A program made the translations under genes and the position numbers. The notes under the pieces are model-generated. The model searched no databases. It saw only the letters and a list, made by a program, of their open reading frames with translations, and was not told the DNA's origin. This document shows, one piece after another, positions 1-6,104 of a DNA stretch of 10,494 bases (the stretch's first letter is position 1; every line of letters begins with the position of its first letter). The DNA comes from an uncultured Synergistales bacterium (lineage in GTDB: Bacteria; Synergistota; Synergistia; Synergistales; Aminobacteriaceae), in contig CAJODX010000032.1 in NCBI GenBank assembly GCA_905233295.1, positions 1 to 10,494 of the forward strand. Direction: 5' to 3'.

Positions 1-132
1 TAAGAGAAAAGGTGTAGTAGTAAGTAGTAAAAAGTAATGTTGTGTCTCTTAGGAGGCTATACAGTAGGGGCGAAGTGGACACGCCTGCAAGAATAAGGGG
101 GCCTTAAAATGGGTGGAAACTTAAAACCAAAC

Positions 133-183
133 TTCTTGAACGAGGATTTTTATCCTTTCGAAGCCTTCGACTTTAGTCGAAGG
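133..183 (+). promoter_or_regulatory. Tandem hairpins in the leader of the Spy-like gene
   Basis: Two inverted repeats lie back to back just upstream of the ribosome binding site. The first (135-163) has a top stem AGGAT/ATCCT around a TTTT loop and extends downward to about 12 pairs with two single-base bulges. The second (164-183) is a perfect 9-bp repeat, CCTTCGACT / AGTCGAAGG, separated by TT. No T run follows, so it is not a simple terminator. The 3' arm of the second stem runs into an AGGAGG at 181-186, but the ribosome binding site at the right distance is the next GGAGG at 192-196. A structured 5' leader that stabilises the mRNA or controls translation is an inference. I see no confident promoter in 1-130. 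Confidence 0.5.
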
Positions 184-204
184 AGGTTCACGGAGGTTTT
201 AATT

Positions 205-741
205 ATGAAAAAAACATTAGCAGTCGTATTAACAGTTTGTGTCGTATTAGGAGCAGGCGTTGCATTTGCACAGCCGCAGAATTTTGAAAATCGTGAACAC
301 CGCAATCAGCAGCAGCTTCATCATCCCGAATTTTTCGGACAAGGACAGCAGCAGGAAAATTTTCAGCCCTGCAACCCGAATTTCGGACAGCCTGAAAACA
401 GATTCAACGGTCGCTGCCCTGCGCCTGAATTTTCCGGCAGAGGACACAGGCACATGGGAATGAATTTCACGCCGGATATGCCGAAAGAAATCCGTGAAAA
501 AGCCGTTGAGCTTGCAAAACTCCGCGTTGACCTTGAAGAGGCTATGTCGAGCAATCCGCTCAACAAGGCAAAGGCTCTCGATACTTATGCAAAAATGCAG
601 AAAGTCAGACAGGAAATCGACGCATGGAGATTCGCTCAGAAACTCGAACGCATGGAAGAGTTCAAAAAACAGGTCGAACTCAACAAAAAAGTTCCGCCCG
701 CACCAATGCAGCCAAAGCCGGAAGATGAACCGAACAAATAA
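205..741 (+). CDS. Secreted Spy/ZraP/CpxP-like periplasmic protein
   Basis: Predicted exported protein of 178 residues. The start at 205 is chosen because GGAGG (192-196) lies 8 bases upstream and the product then opens with a classical signal peptide: MKK, a hydrophobic core at about 4-20, and a likely cleavage after AFA (residue 22). An in-frame ATG at 109 would bury this signal behind 32 odd residues. The mature N-terminus (about 23-85) is low in complexity and rich in Gln, Asn, Phe and His, with cysteines 56 and 71 and a His-Arg-His-Met-Gly-Met patch (81-86) that could bind metal. Residues 93-157 form a charged helical domain (KEIREKAVELAKLRVDLEEA, then KALDTYAKMQKVRQEIDAWR) resembling the Spy/CpxP/ZraP family of periplasmic chaperones and zinc-responsive stress proteins. 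The tail (163-178) is Pro/Lys/Glu rich. No two-component partner lies in the window. The family call rests on pattern; the metal role is inferred. Confidence 0.7.
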   Translation: MKKTLAVVLTVCVVLGAGVAFAQPQNFENREHRNQQQLHHPEFFGQGQQQENFQPCNPNFGQPENRFNGRCPAPEFSGRGHRHMGMNFTPDMPKEIREKAVELAKLRVDLEEAMSSNPLNKAKALDTYAKMQKVRQEIDAWRFAQKLERMEEFKKQVELNKKVPPAPMQPKPEDEPNK

Positions 742-767
742 CCGCCGGAACATATAAAAAAGGAAAA

Positions 768-797
768 AGTCGGGATTCAGTCCCGGCTCTTTTTTAT
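768..797. terminator. Bidirectional hairpin terminator between the Spy-like gene and rodA
   Basis: AGTCGGGA (768-775) pairs with TCCCGGCT (781-788), including one G-T pair, around a 5-base loop. CTTTTTT follows on the plus strand. On the minus strand the stem is followed by the complement of the A-rich run 756-767. It sits 26 bases past the Spy-like stop and 25 bases past the rodA stop, so it can end transcription from both sides. Confidence 0.85.
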
Positions 798-812
798 GTT
801 GTTAATTAAAAT

Positions 813-1931
813 TTAAAATCTGCGTCTGTTTTCAGCTTCATCAACATAGACGCTCGCGACTATTCCGAGTGTTATGAAAATTGAAAGCAGAGAACTTCCG
901 CCGTAACTCAGAAAAGGTAAAGGAAGACCTGTTACAGGCACAATGCCGATGCTCATTCCCATGCTCTCAAACATTTGAAACCAAAGCCAGCCGGCAACGC
1001 CTGAAACTAAAATTTTACAGTTGCGGTCTTTGCTCTTTATGCCGATAAAAATTATTCTGAATAAAAGAACCGTGAACAGAAAAATTAAAATTAAATTCCC
1101 TATAAAACCAAATTCTTCGGAAAAAACACTGAAAATAAAATCCGTGTGAGGTTCAGGCAAAAATTTCAGCTTGCTCTGCGTTCCGAGCATAAAGCCTTTG
1201 CCCGTTAAGCCTCCCGAGCCGACAGCTATCCTTGACTGAATTACATTGTAGCCCGCGCCTAAAGGATCTCTCATAGGGTCAATGAAAACTAAAATTCTGT
1301 TCCTTTGATATTCCTTCAGCACAAAAATTATTAAAAAAGGAATCGCAGCAACTCCAAGCCCGACTATCGTGCCGAGATATTTTAACGGAGTTCCAGCCGC
1401 AAGCAGCATGATGAACGAAATTACAAGATAAACAAGCGCACTCCCTGCGTCAGGCTGTATCAAAACAAGAAACACAGGCAGCGCGATAATTCCAAGAGCG
1501 GCAAAAAAAGTTTTTAAATCTGTCGGAGGATAACGGCTCAAAAATTTTGACAAAACCAAAATTATTGAAATTTTCGCAAACTCGGAAGGCTGAAAACGAA
1601 TCCCTCCAAAGCCAAGCCAGCTTTGCGCACCGTTGACTTTCGGAGCTAAAAAATCCGTCAGCAACAACAGCAGGAGCGCAAGTCCGAACAAAGGGTACGC
1701 GCCCTCCAGCAATTTTTTATATCCGACAAGCATTATGGAAATCATTGAGAATAAACTGAAAGTCAGCCACGCAGACTGACGCAGAGCAAAATCAAATCCG
1801 CGTCCGGAAGTCCCGGCTGCCGCGCTGTAAATGCAGAAAACTCCCCACAGAGAAAGGATAAGAACACAAAAAAATAAAATTCTGTCAGTCAGGGAAAAAT
1901 TTTTTTTCAGTAAATCAAACAAAGATTTCAT
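813..1931 (-). CDS. rodA: RodA, SEDS-family peptidoglycan glycosyltransferase
   Basis: Integral membrane polymerase that extends glycan strands from lipid II for lateral wall growth, working with a class B penicillin-binding protein. The 372-residue product has the normal SEDS length and about ten hydrophobic segments. Visible family marks are NGAQSWLGFGGIRFQPSEFAKI-type residues at 100-121, PDAGSALV (160-167), DPLGAGYN (222-229), the PEPHTDFIF stretch whose Asp264 matches the invariant catalytic aspartate, and PVTGLPLPFLSYGGSS (332-347). RodA is preferred over FtsW or SpoVE because of length and its place behind minCDE. It is the last gene of the operon, 37 bases after minE. The start has a poor ribosome binding site (AGGAG 23 bases away), but an in-frame TAG two codons upstream excludes an earlier start, so translation may be coupled or weak. 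Confidence 0.93.
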   Translation of the reverse strand: MKSLFDLLKKNFSLTDRILFFCVLILSLWGVFCIYSAAAGTSGRGFDFALRQSAWLTFSLFSMISIMLVGYKKLLEGAYPLFGLALLLLLLTDFLAPKVNGAQSWLGFGGIRFQPSEFAKISIILVLSKFLSRYPPTDLKTFFAALGIIALPVFLVLIQPDAGSALVYLVISFIMLLAAGTPLKYLGTIVGLGVAAIPFLIIFVLKEYQRNRILVFIDPMRDPLGAGYNVIQSRIAVGSGGLTGKGFMLGTQSKLKFLPEPHTDFIFSVFSEEFGFIGNLILIFLFTVLLFRIIFIGIKSKDRNCKILVSGVAGWLWFQMFESMGMSIGIVPVTGLPLPFLSYGGSSLLSIFITLGIVASVYVDEAENRRRF

Positions 1932-1968
1932 AATCTAAATTTTGGGCTTCTCAACTCCTGCATGCGTT

Positions 1969-2250
1969 TTAATTTTTATCAACGTCAACTTTACCGCGCT
2001 TGATTCTTAAAACGGGAACGTTTGCAACGAGAGCGACTTCATGTTCGTCATGATCAAGATCAATCTCAATTTTTGACGTGTCTATTTCCATATATTTTGT
2101 GAGTACGTCAACGATTTCGCTTCGGAGACTTTCGAGCAGCTGCGGAGATATGTCTGTCCTGTCGTGAATTAAAACAATTTTCAGGCGGTCTTTGGCTTTT
2201 TCACGTGAGCCATCATTGCCTGAACCGAAAATTTTTTTCAGAAAATCCAT
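1969..2250 (-). CDS. minE: MinE, topological specificity factor for division
   Basis: Small 93-residue protein that stimulates MinD ATPase, drives Min oscillation and so frees mid-cell from MinC inhibition. The N-terminal MDFLKKIFG is the amphipathic membrane-targeting segment. Residues 18-36 (KAKDRLKIVLIHDRTDISP) are the classical anti-MinCD region, and the rest (about 38-90) is the dimerising topological domain ending in VPVLRIKRGK. Length and order match the family. GGAGG lies 10 bases before the ATG, in the 18-base gap after minD. Confidence 0.95.
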   Translation of the reverse strand: MDFLKKIFGSGNDGSREKAKDRLKIVLIHDRTDISPQLLESLRSEIVDVLTKYMEIDTSKIEIDLDHDEHEVALVANVPVLRIKRGKVDVDKN

Positions 2251-2268
2251 TTTATAAAATCCTCCCCG

Positions 2269-3078
2269 CTATTTCTTTTTGCCTTTCTTGAAGAATTTTT
2301 TGATTTTGCTCAGCAAACCCCGTGATGCATAACTCTCAAGATCCATCAAAGGAACATCGCGCCCGAGCAATCTTTCGGCAATATTCAGATATGCCTGTGC
2401 AGCAGGAGATTCAAGACTCATTGTCATGGGTTCGCCGTTGTTCGTTGAACGTATAACATTTTCATCTTCAGGAACGACTCCGATTAAATCAATCGACAGG
2501 ACATCAAGAATATCGTCTTTCGCGAGCATATCGCCGTCTTGAACCATGTTGGGTCTTAATCTGTTAATGATTAAACGGATCGGGGATTTGCCCATTGATT
2601 CAAGCATTCCGATGATTCTGTCAGCGTCTCTCACCGAAGGAATTTCTGGAGTTGTTACGACGAGAGCCTCTTCTGCTCCTGCCGCAGCGTTTTTGAAACC
2701 GCCTTCAATGCCTGCGGGACAGTCCAGCAGAATAAAATCAAATTCAGGTTTGAGTTCTTCACAGAGTGCGACCATCTGTTCGGGATTAACAGCATCTTTT
2801 GTTCTTGTCTGAGCAGCCGGGAGAAGATAAAGTCCGGGAACTCTTTTATCTTTAACGAGAGCCTGACTGAGTTTGCAGTTTTTTTCGATTACGTCAATGA
2901 AATTGTAAACGACTCTGTTTTCAAGTCCCATGATGACATCAAGATTTCTGAGTCCCACGTCAGCATCGACCGCTACAACTTTTTTGCCGAATCTTGCAAG
3001 AGCCGCCGCAATATTTGCCGTTGATGTTGTCTTTCCGACTCCGCCTTTGCCCGAAGTCGTTACTATAACACGTGCCAT
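2269..3078 (-). CDS. minD: MinD, septum-site-determining ATPase
   Basis: Membrane-cycling ParA/MinD-family ATPase of 269 residues that recruits MinC to the poles. The deviant Walker A motif GKGGVGKTT occupies 10-18, with signature Lys11 and P-loop Lys16. VDADVGLRNLD (37-47) supplies the A' aspartates. The Walker B strand is FILLD (115-119). The C-terminus LLSKIKKFFKKGKKK (255-269) is the amphipathic membrane-targeting helix. All key residues are present. Its GGAGG overlaps the 21-base gap after minC and lies 13 bases before the ATG, an unusually long spacing. It is flanked by minC and minE in the standard order. Confidence 0.97.
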   Translation of the reverse strand: MARVIVTTSGKGGVGKTTSTANIAAALARFGKKVVAVDADVGLRNLDVIMGLENRVVYNFIDVIEKNCKLSQALVKDKRVPGLYLLPAAQTRTKDAVNPEQMVALCEELKPEFDFILLDCPAGIEGGFKNAAAGAEEALVVTTPEIPSVRDADRIIGMLESMGKSPIRLIINRLRPNMVQDGDMLAKDDILDVLSIDLIGVVPEDENVIRSTNNGEPMTMSLESPAAQAYLNIAERLLGRDVPLMDLESYASRGLLSKIKKFFKKGKKK

Positions 3079-3099
3079 TTAAAAAAAATTGCCTCCTGT

Positions 3100-3873
3100 T
3101 CACTTATCTTTGTTAAATTTATTTTCTCTTATCATCGGCGTGCCGTCTTCCAACGTGATTAAAACGCTTTTATGCCAGCAAGCCGTGGATTTCGCGTCAG
3201 CATAGCAGAGTTTGTTTGCAATCCTGACCTGCGGAGTTTCAAAGCAACCAGCCCACACGAAAACATCTTCGCGCCCGTAGCCGCCCGCGTGAATAACTCC
3301 GAGCAATCTTCCGGCAACGATTATACTTCCGCCCGCAACTATTTCCGCGCCGGGATTGAGATGACCCCATACGATAACATCGCCTTCGGTTTCGATTCTT
3401 TGTCCCGAACGCATTGAATTATATACGACTTTTAAAGCTGACACAGGCTCTTGAGGTTCGATGATTTCGCTTTCTTCTTTCTGTTCGGAATTTTCTGTTT
3501 CAAGATTTTCAACGGGTTCAGGTTCAGGCTCTTTTAAAGAAAGCCCCGCCGCGTCAAAAAGTTTCAGGCTTTCTTCGTCTTTTGAGAGCCACGCGGAAAT
3601 TTTTATATTTTTTTCCCAGACAATGCTGTTTATCATGTGAAGAATCAAACGCCGCGAACATTTTCTGTCCGCAAAGTCAAGGGCTATGCTCTGACCTTCA
3701 GAAAGTTTGTAAGCTGCCGCCGGAATACGGACGAGAAGCCTTAAAAGTTCGTCCTCTGAAAGTTTTTCCGGCAAAAAAAATTTCATGCCGTAATGAGTGC
3801 GTTCCATTTTTATTCTGACGCGCGTCTCAGGCTTTCGTAATTTTTTTAATAAATTTACGTTTGGCATATTCAT
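3100..3873 (-). CDS. minC: MinC, septum-site-determining FtsZ inhibitor
   Basis: Inhibitor of FtsZ polymerisation that acts at the membrane when bound by MinD. The 257-residue product has an N-terminal FtsZ-inhibitory domain (about 15-110), an acidic Glu/Pro-rich linker (about 112-146) and the C-terminal beta-helix that binds MinD. The C-domain marks are RSGQRIETEGDVIV (155-168), GHLNPGAEIVAGGSIIVAGRL (170-190) and HAGGYG (195-200), followed by PQVRIAN. A Trp in VIVWGHLNPGAE stands where a small hydrophobic residue is more usual. Only 3 bases separate it from the upstream gene, and no Shine-Dalgarno sequence is visible, so translation is probably coupled. An ATG two codons further in is an equally possible start. 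Confidence 0.93.
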   Translation of the reverse strand: MNMPNVNLLKKLRKPETRVRIKMERTHYGMKFFLPEKLSEDELLRLLVRIPAAAYKLSEGQSIALDFADRKCSRRLILHMINSIVWEKNIKISAWLSKDEESLKLFDAAGLSLKEPEPEPVENLETENSEQKEESEIIEPQEPVSALKVVYNSMRSGQRIETEGDVIVWGHLNPGAEIVAGGSIIVAGRLLGVIHAGGYGREDVFVWAGCFETPQVRIANKLCYADAKSTACWHKSVLITLEDGTPMIRENKFNKDK

Positions 3874-3876
3874 TTT

Positions 3877-4473
3877 TTATTTTCGCTTTGCAAGTCCTAT
3901 TATTGCCGTAACGGATTTTATCGGGGTCATCATCATTGAGCGCGTTACTGAAAGACCTGTTTTTTCCGTTGCTCTGAGTATTCTGATAATATCTTCGGTG
4001 GCGTTCATGTTCAAATCTCCATAGCCCGGACTGAAGCGTGAAGTCAGAAATTCTCCCTCGTTAAGACCCGGCTTTATATTTTCTTCGATATACGAGTCAA
4101 TAAAACTGTCAATCTCAACAGACGCACAGGCATCAAGAGCAAGTCCTTCAAGCATATTTTTTTTCTGAGCGATTAAAATCTGTTTGTCGGTTTCATGTCC
4201 GAGTGTCGCTGCAAGCAAATAACATTCGCCTGAGCGTGATGTCAGCCTTGCGATGTCTTTGCTCTCAAAATACGCGCCTTCAACTTCAATTCCGTTTTCG
4301 GATTTTTTGTCAATATAATATCTTCCGAATACAATGCGGGGTTTCACGATTTTTTTCAGAAAACCGAATGCCCGCCGCACAGTCTCTATTAACTCGAGAG
4401 TTTGTGAAGCGGGCGGAACGTTCATGTAACGCAGAGCATCCGTGATTGATTTATTCTCCGCTGTCGTGTTCAT
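3877..4473 (-). CDS. Stand-alone methionine synthase (MetH) reactivation domain protein
   Basis: The 198-residue product matches the vitamin B12-dependent methionine synthase activation domain, which in large MetH enzymes binds SAM and re-methylates oxidised cobalamin. The signature RFSPGYGD (146-153) corresponds to the Arg-x-x-x-Gly-Tyr SAM-binding loop, and the C-terminal LSVTRSMMMTPIKSVTAIIG (174-193) is the other strong family block. Here the domain is encoded alone, as known from Thermotoga-type split systems, so the catalytic MetH would be a separate gene outside the window. The gene overlaps the end of metF by 23 bases and has no clear Shine-Dalgarno sequence, suggesting translational coupling. 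Its neighbour MetF makes the methyl-folate that MetH uses, which supports the role. An alternative is a related corrinoid-reactivation function for another methyltransferase. Confidence 0.82.
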   Translation of the reverse strand: MNTTAENKSITDALRYMNVPPASQTLELIETVRRAFGFLKKIVKPRIVFGRYYIDKKSENGIEVEGAYFESKDIARLTSRSGECYLLAATLGHETDKQILIAQKKNMLEGLALDACASVEIDSFIDSYIEENIKPGLNEGEFLTSRFSPGYGDLNMNATEDIIRILRATEKTGLSVTRSMMMTPIKSVTAIIGLAKRK

Positions 4474-5338
4474 AACGTCTTGTGTAAAGGACTGAACGAA
4501 TACCTAAGTCAATCCTGCGCACGGTGTCAGCCTGATTCATTGTGTAAAGGTGAATGCCGTCAACATCTCTTGCAAGAAGATCTATTATCTGCTCCACCGC
4601 GTAGGCAATGCCAGCCTCTTTTATGGCTGCCTGATTATTCCCGTAAGCATTCACAAAACGCCGCACCTGTACAGGCACTGATGCTCCGCACATTTCAACG
4701 ACCTTTGAAATCTGAGACGATGATGTTATCGGCATAACTCCTGCGATTATAGGCTGAGTTATTCCGATTGAACGAGCCTTTTCGCGCCATTCCCAAAAAA
4801 CATCGTTGTCAAAGAAAAGCTGAGAGATTAAAGCTTTGACTCCGAGATCGCATTTTTCTTTCAGACGCGCCAGATCTTCTTCAAGAGATTTTGCTTCGGG
4901 GTGTTTTTCGGGATAACACGCCGCGAAAATGTCAAATTCATCTCCGAACTCGTCTTTTATGAATTTTATTAATTCAGACGCGTGATGAAATTCTCCGAGG
5001 TCGGATTCGTCTTTGAGATCTCCGCGCAGTGCCAAAATATTTCTGACGTTATTGTTTTTCAATCTGTTTAAAATATCGCGGAGTTCAGTACGTGTTGTAC
5101 CGACACATGTAAGGTGAGCCACTCCGCAGACTTTATATTTGTTCTGGATTCCTGACGTTATTTCTACGGTGTTGTCGCGGCTTGAACCTCCCGCGCCGTA
5201 TGTTACGCTGATCAAGTCCGGATTGAAACTCACGAGGCTGTCAATGACGGCGTAAGTTCCTGCTGTGCTGGCGTTGCCTTTGGGCGGAAAAATTTCAAAT
5301 GTGTAGCTCGGCGAAAGTCTTTCAAAAAAATTTTTCAT
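4451..5338 (-). CDS. metF: Methylenetetrahydrofolate reductase MetF
   Basis: FAD enzyme of 295 residues that reduces 5,10-methylene-THF to 5-methyl-THF, the methyl donor for methionine synthase. The TIM-barrel marks are in order: YTFEIFPPKG (12-21, with the conserved Glu15), ISVTYGAGGS (43-52), VAHLTC (73-78), ALRGD (103-107, with Asp107 equivalent to the flavin-tuning Asp120 of the E. coli enzyme), FAACYPEKHPEA (138-149), QLFFD (173-177), IIAGVMPI (197-204) and GIHLYTMN (261-268). It is the cytosolic, full-length, E. coli-like form. GAGGAG overlaps the speD stop codon, and the core AGGAG lies 14 bases before the ATG. It is the second gene of the operon. Confidence 0.95.
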   Translation of the reverse strand: MKNFFERLSPSYTFEIFPPKGNASTAGTYAVIDSLVSFNPDLISVTYGAGGSSRDNTVEITSGIQNKYKVCGVAHLTCVGTTRTELRDILNRLKNNNVRNILALRGDLKDESDLGEFHHASELIKFIKDEFGDEFDIFAACYPEKHPEAKSLEEDLARLKEKCDLGVKALISQLFFDNDVFWEWREKARSIGITQPIIAGVMPITSSSQISKVVEMCGASVPVQVRRFVNAYGNNQAAIKEAGIAYAVEQIIDLLARDVDGIHLYTMNQADTVRRIDLGIRSVLYTRRYEHDSGE

Positions 5339-5356
5339 TTTATATTTTTTAACTCC

Positions 5357-5773
5357 TCAGTCTTTTTTAAGACCGTTTACTCTGTTTTCTTCCCACGTGA
5401 TGAACGAGTGATAAAATTTTTCGTCATTGTCATCAAGTCCGCGAGTTATTTCAGTGATGTGAATGTGGCTTGCCTTGACCTGCTCAAGGACGTAATCGAC
5501 TGCCAACATCGGCTCAGTGTGTGCGCCGCATGTGTAAATATCAAGAGCCATGTAATTTACTTCGGGCCATGTATGAACAGAAAGATGACTTTCGCTGATG
5601 ACAACAACACCGCTTACTCCATTCGGAGGAAATTTGTTGAACGACACCGACCATACCTGAGCATGAGCGCGTTTTGCCGCTTCAACGAGAATATCCTGAA
5701 GTTTCGGAACGTTCGTGATGGTTTCGTCGCAGCCAGAGACTTCGACAATGTAGTGAACACCTTTAGGGGACAA
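5357..5773 (-). CDS. speD: S-adenosylmethionine decarboxylase proenzyme, class 1B (TTG start)
   Basis: Pyruvoyl enzyme that decarboxylates SAM to supply aminopropyl groups for spermidine. I place the start at a TTG (5771-5773) because GAGGAGG lies 11 bases upstream and the protein then begins with SPKGVHYIVEVSGCD, exactly where class 1B enzymes start. The open frame continues upstream to an ATG at 5893, but the extra 40 residues look unlike the family. From the TTG the product has 138 residues. The self-cleavage site is Glu61-Ser62 in VVISESHLSVHTWPE, Ser62 becoming the pyruvoyl group. His67 and Cys82 (in IYTCG) complete the processing and catalytic set. The C-terminus is about 20 residues longer than the shortest homologues and charged. 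It is the first gene of the operon, 18 bases before metF. No speE is in the window. Confidence 0.92.
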   Translation of the reverse strand: MSPKGVHYIVEVSGCDETITNVPKLQDILVEAAKRAHAQVWSVSFNKFPPNGVSGVVVISESHLSVHTWPEVNYMALDIYTCGAHTEPMLAVDYVLEQVKASHIHITEITRGLDDNDEKFYHSFITWEENRVNGLKKD

Positions 5774-5843
5774 AATAAAACGAGCCTCCTCAAAAAAGAT
5801 AAATACAAGCTTGAAAATTTTATCATAACTCGCAAGAAGATTT

Positions 5844-5858
5844 CCGCTTTTTAAGCGG
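5844..5858 (-). promoter_or_regulatory. Short hairpin in the speD leader
   Basis: CCGCTT and AAGCGG form a perfect 6-bp stem with a 3-base loop. If transcription starts near 5873, the hairpin lies in the first 30 bases of the operon mRNA, about 70 bases before the TTG start. No T run follows on the minus strand, so it is not a terminator. Any regulatory role is a guess. Confidence 0.35.
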
Positions 5859-5879
5859 GAGAAGAATTGCGTTTCGTGT

Positions 5880-5888
5880 ATAATAACA
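5880..5888 (-). promoter_or_regulatory. Possible extended -10 promoter for the speD-rodA operon
   Basis: Reading the minus strand, TGT-TATTAT gives an extended -10 element (TG, one base, then five of six consensus bases). No good -35 lies 16-18 bases further up. Transcription would begin near 5873 and leave a leader of about 100 bases before the TTG of speD. It is the best candidate I see, but it is weak. Confidence 0.35.
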
Positions 5889-5959
5889 CACACAGGGCGA
5901 AATCAGATTTGCAGAGTTTTTCGGTTAAAAACAGATTTTTTCGCACCACAACGAAAATG

Positions 5960-5987
5960 AATTGTAAACCTGACTAAGTTTACAATT
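5960..5987. promoter_or_regulatory. Perfect inverted repeat, candidate operator
   Basis: AATTGTAAAC (5960-5969), eight bases, then GTTTACAATT (5978-5987): ten matching pairs without a mismatch. It lies about 72 bases from the speD -10 and about 80 from the dprA -35, so it could serve either gene or both. The half-sites resemble those of BirA (TTGTAAACC/GGTTTACAA), but the gap is about half what BirA uses and no biotin gene is nearby. The regulator is unknown. Confidence 0.5.
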
Positions 5988-6067
5988 GGAATTTTTCAAA
6001 ATTTTTTCGATAACTTTACGATTTTTTTTCTTAAAAATTTCTCAGCATTAATTAAAATAAATTTTCA

Positions 6068-6095
6068 TTGAAAAAATTTCACGAAAAACTATAAT
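6068..6095 (+). promoter_or_regulatory. dprA promoter, giving a near-leaderless mRNA
   Basis: TTGAAA (6068-6073), a 16-base spacer and a perfect TATAAT (6090-6095) form a strong sigma-70-type promoter. Transcription would begin at about 6101-6103, only 2-4 bases before the dprA ATG at 6105. No Shine-Dalgarno sequence is present between them, in agreement with a leaderless or near-leaderless transcript. Confidence 0.7.
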
Positions 6096-6104
6096 TCAGA
6101 AATT

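Larger units (their letters stand above)
5774..6104. other. Divergent control region between speD operon and dprA
   Basis: This 331-base stretch holds no gene I can support. On the speD side it contains a possible extended -10 (5880-5888) and a short hairpin CCGCTT-TTT-AAGCGG (5844-5858) that would lie in the speD leader. In the middle is a perfect 10-bp inverted repeat (5960-5987). From about 5990 to 6089 it is extremely A/T rich, with A or T tracts centred near 5994, 6004, 6027, 6037, 6062, 6074 and 6086, which suggests curved DNA. The dprA promoter closes the region. Confidence 0.7.

Noticed and set aside
1..132. Small RNA, tRNA or gene remnant at the left edge
   Set aside because: Only short weak inverted repeats (such as TAAGAGA/TCTCTTA) and a TAGTA-rich stretch; no cloverleaf, no coding signal.
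164..183. Rho-independent terminator before the Spy-like gene
   Set aside because: The stem is strong, but it is followed by AGGTTCACGG, not a T run.
109..204. Upstream in-frame ATG at 109 as the start of the Spy-like gene
   Set aside because: It would place 32 unusual residues before a perfect signal peptide, and the GGAGG at 192-196 clearly serves the ATG at 205.
247..753. Long antisense frame opposite the Spy-like gene
   Set aside because: Phe/Leu/Cys-rich translation typical of the complement of a Gln/Glu/Lys-rich gene, no ribosome binding site, and it runs across the terminator.
5408..5854. 148-codon plus-strand frame opposite speD
   Set aside because: Fully antisense to a gene with complete catalytic motifs; no recognisable family or ribosome binding site.
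5774..5873. SAM riboswitch in the speD-metF leader
   Set aside because: Expected given the gene functions, but I see only one short 6-bp hairpin, no multi-helix aptamer and no terminator or SD-sequestering stem.
5960..5987. BirA (biotin) operator
   Set aside because: Half-sites match, but BirA arms are separated by about 14-16 bases beyond the CC/GG, whereas here the gap is 8. No biotin synthesis or transport genes are in the window.
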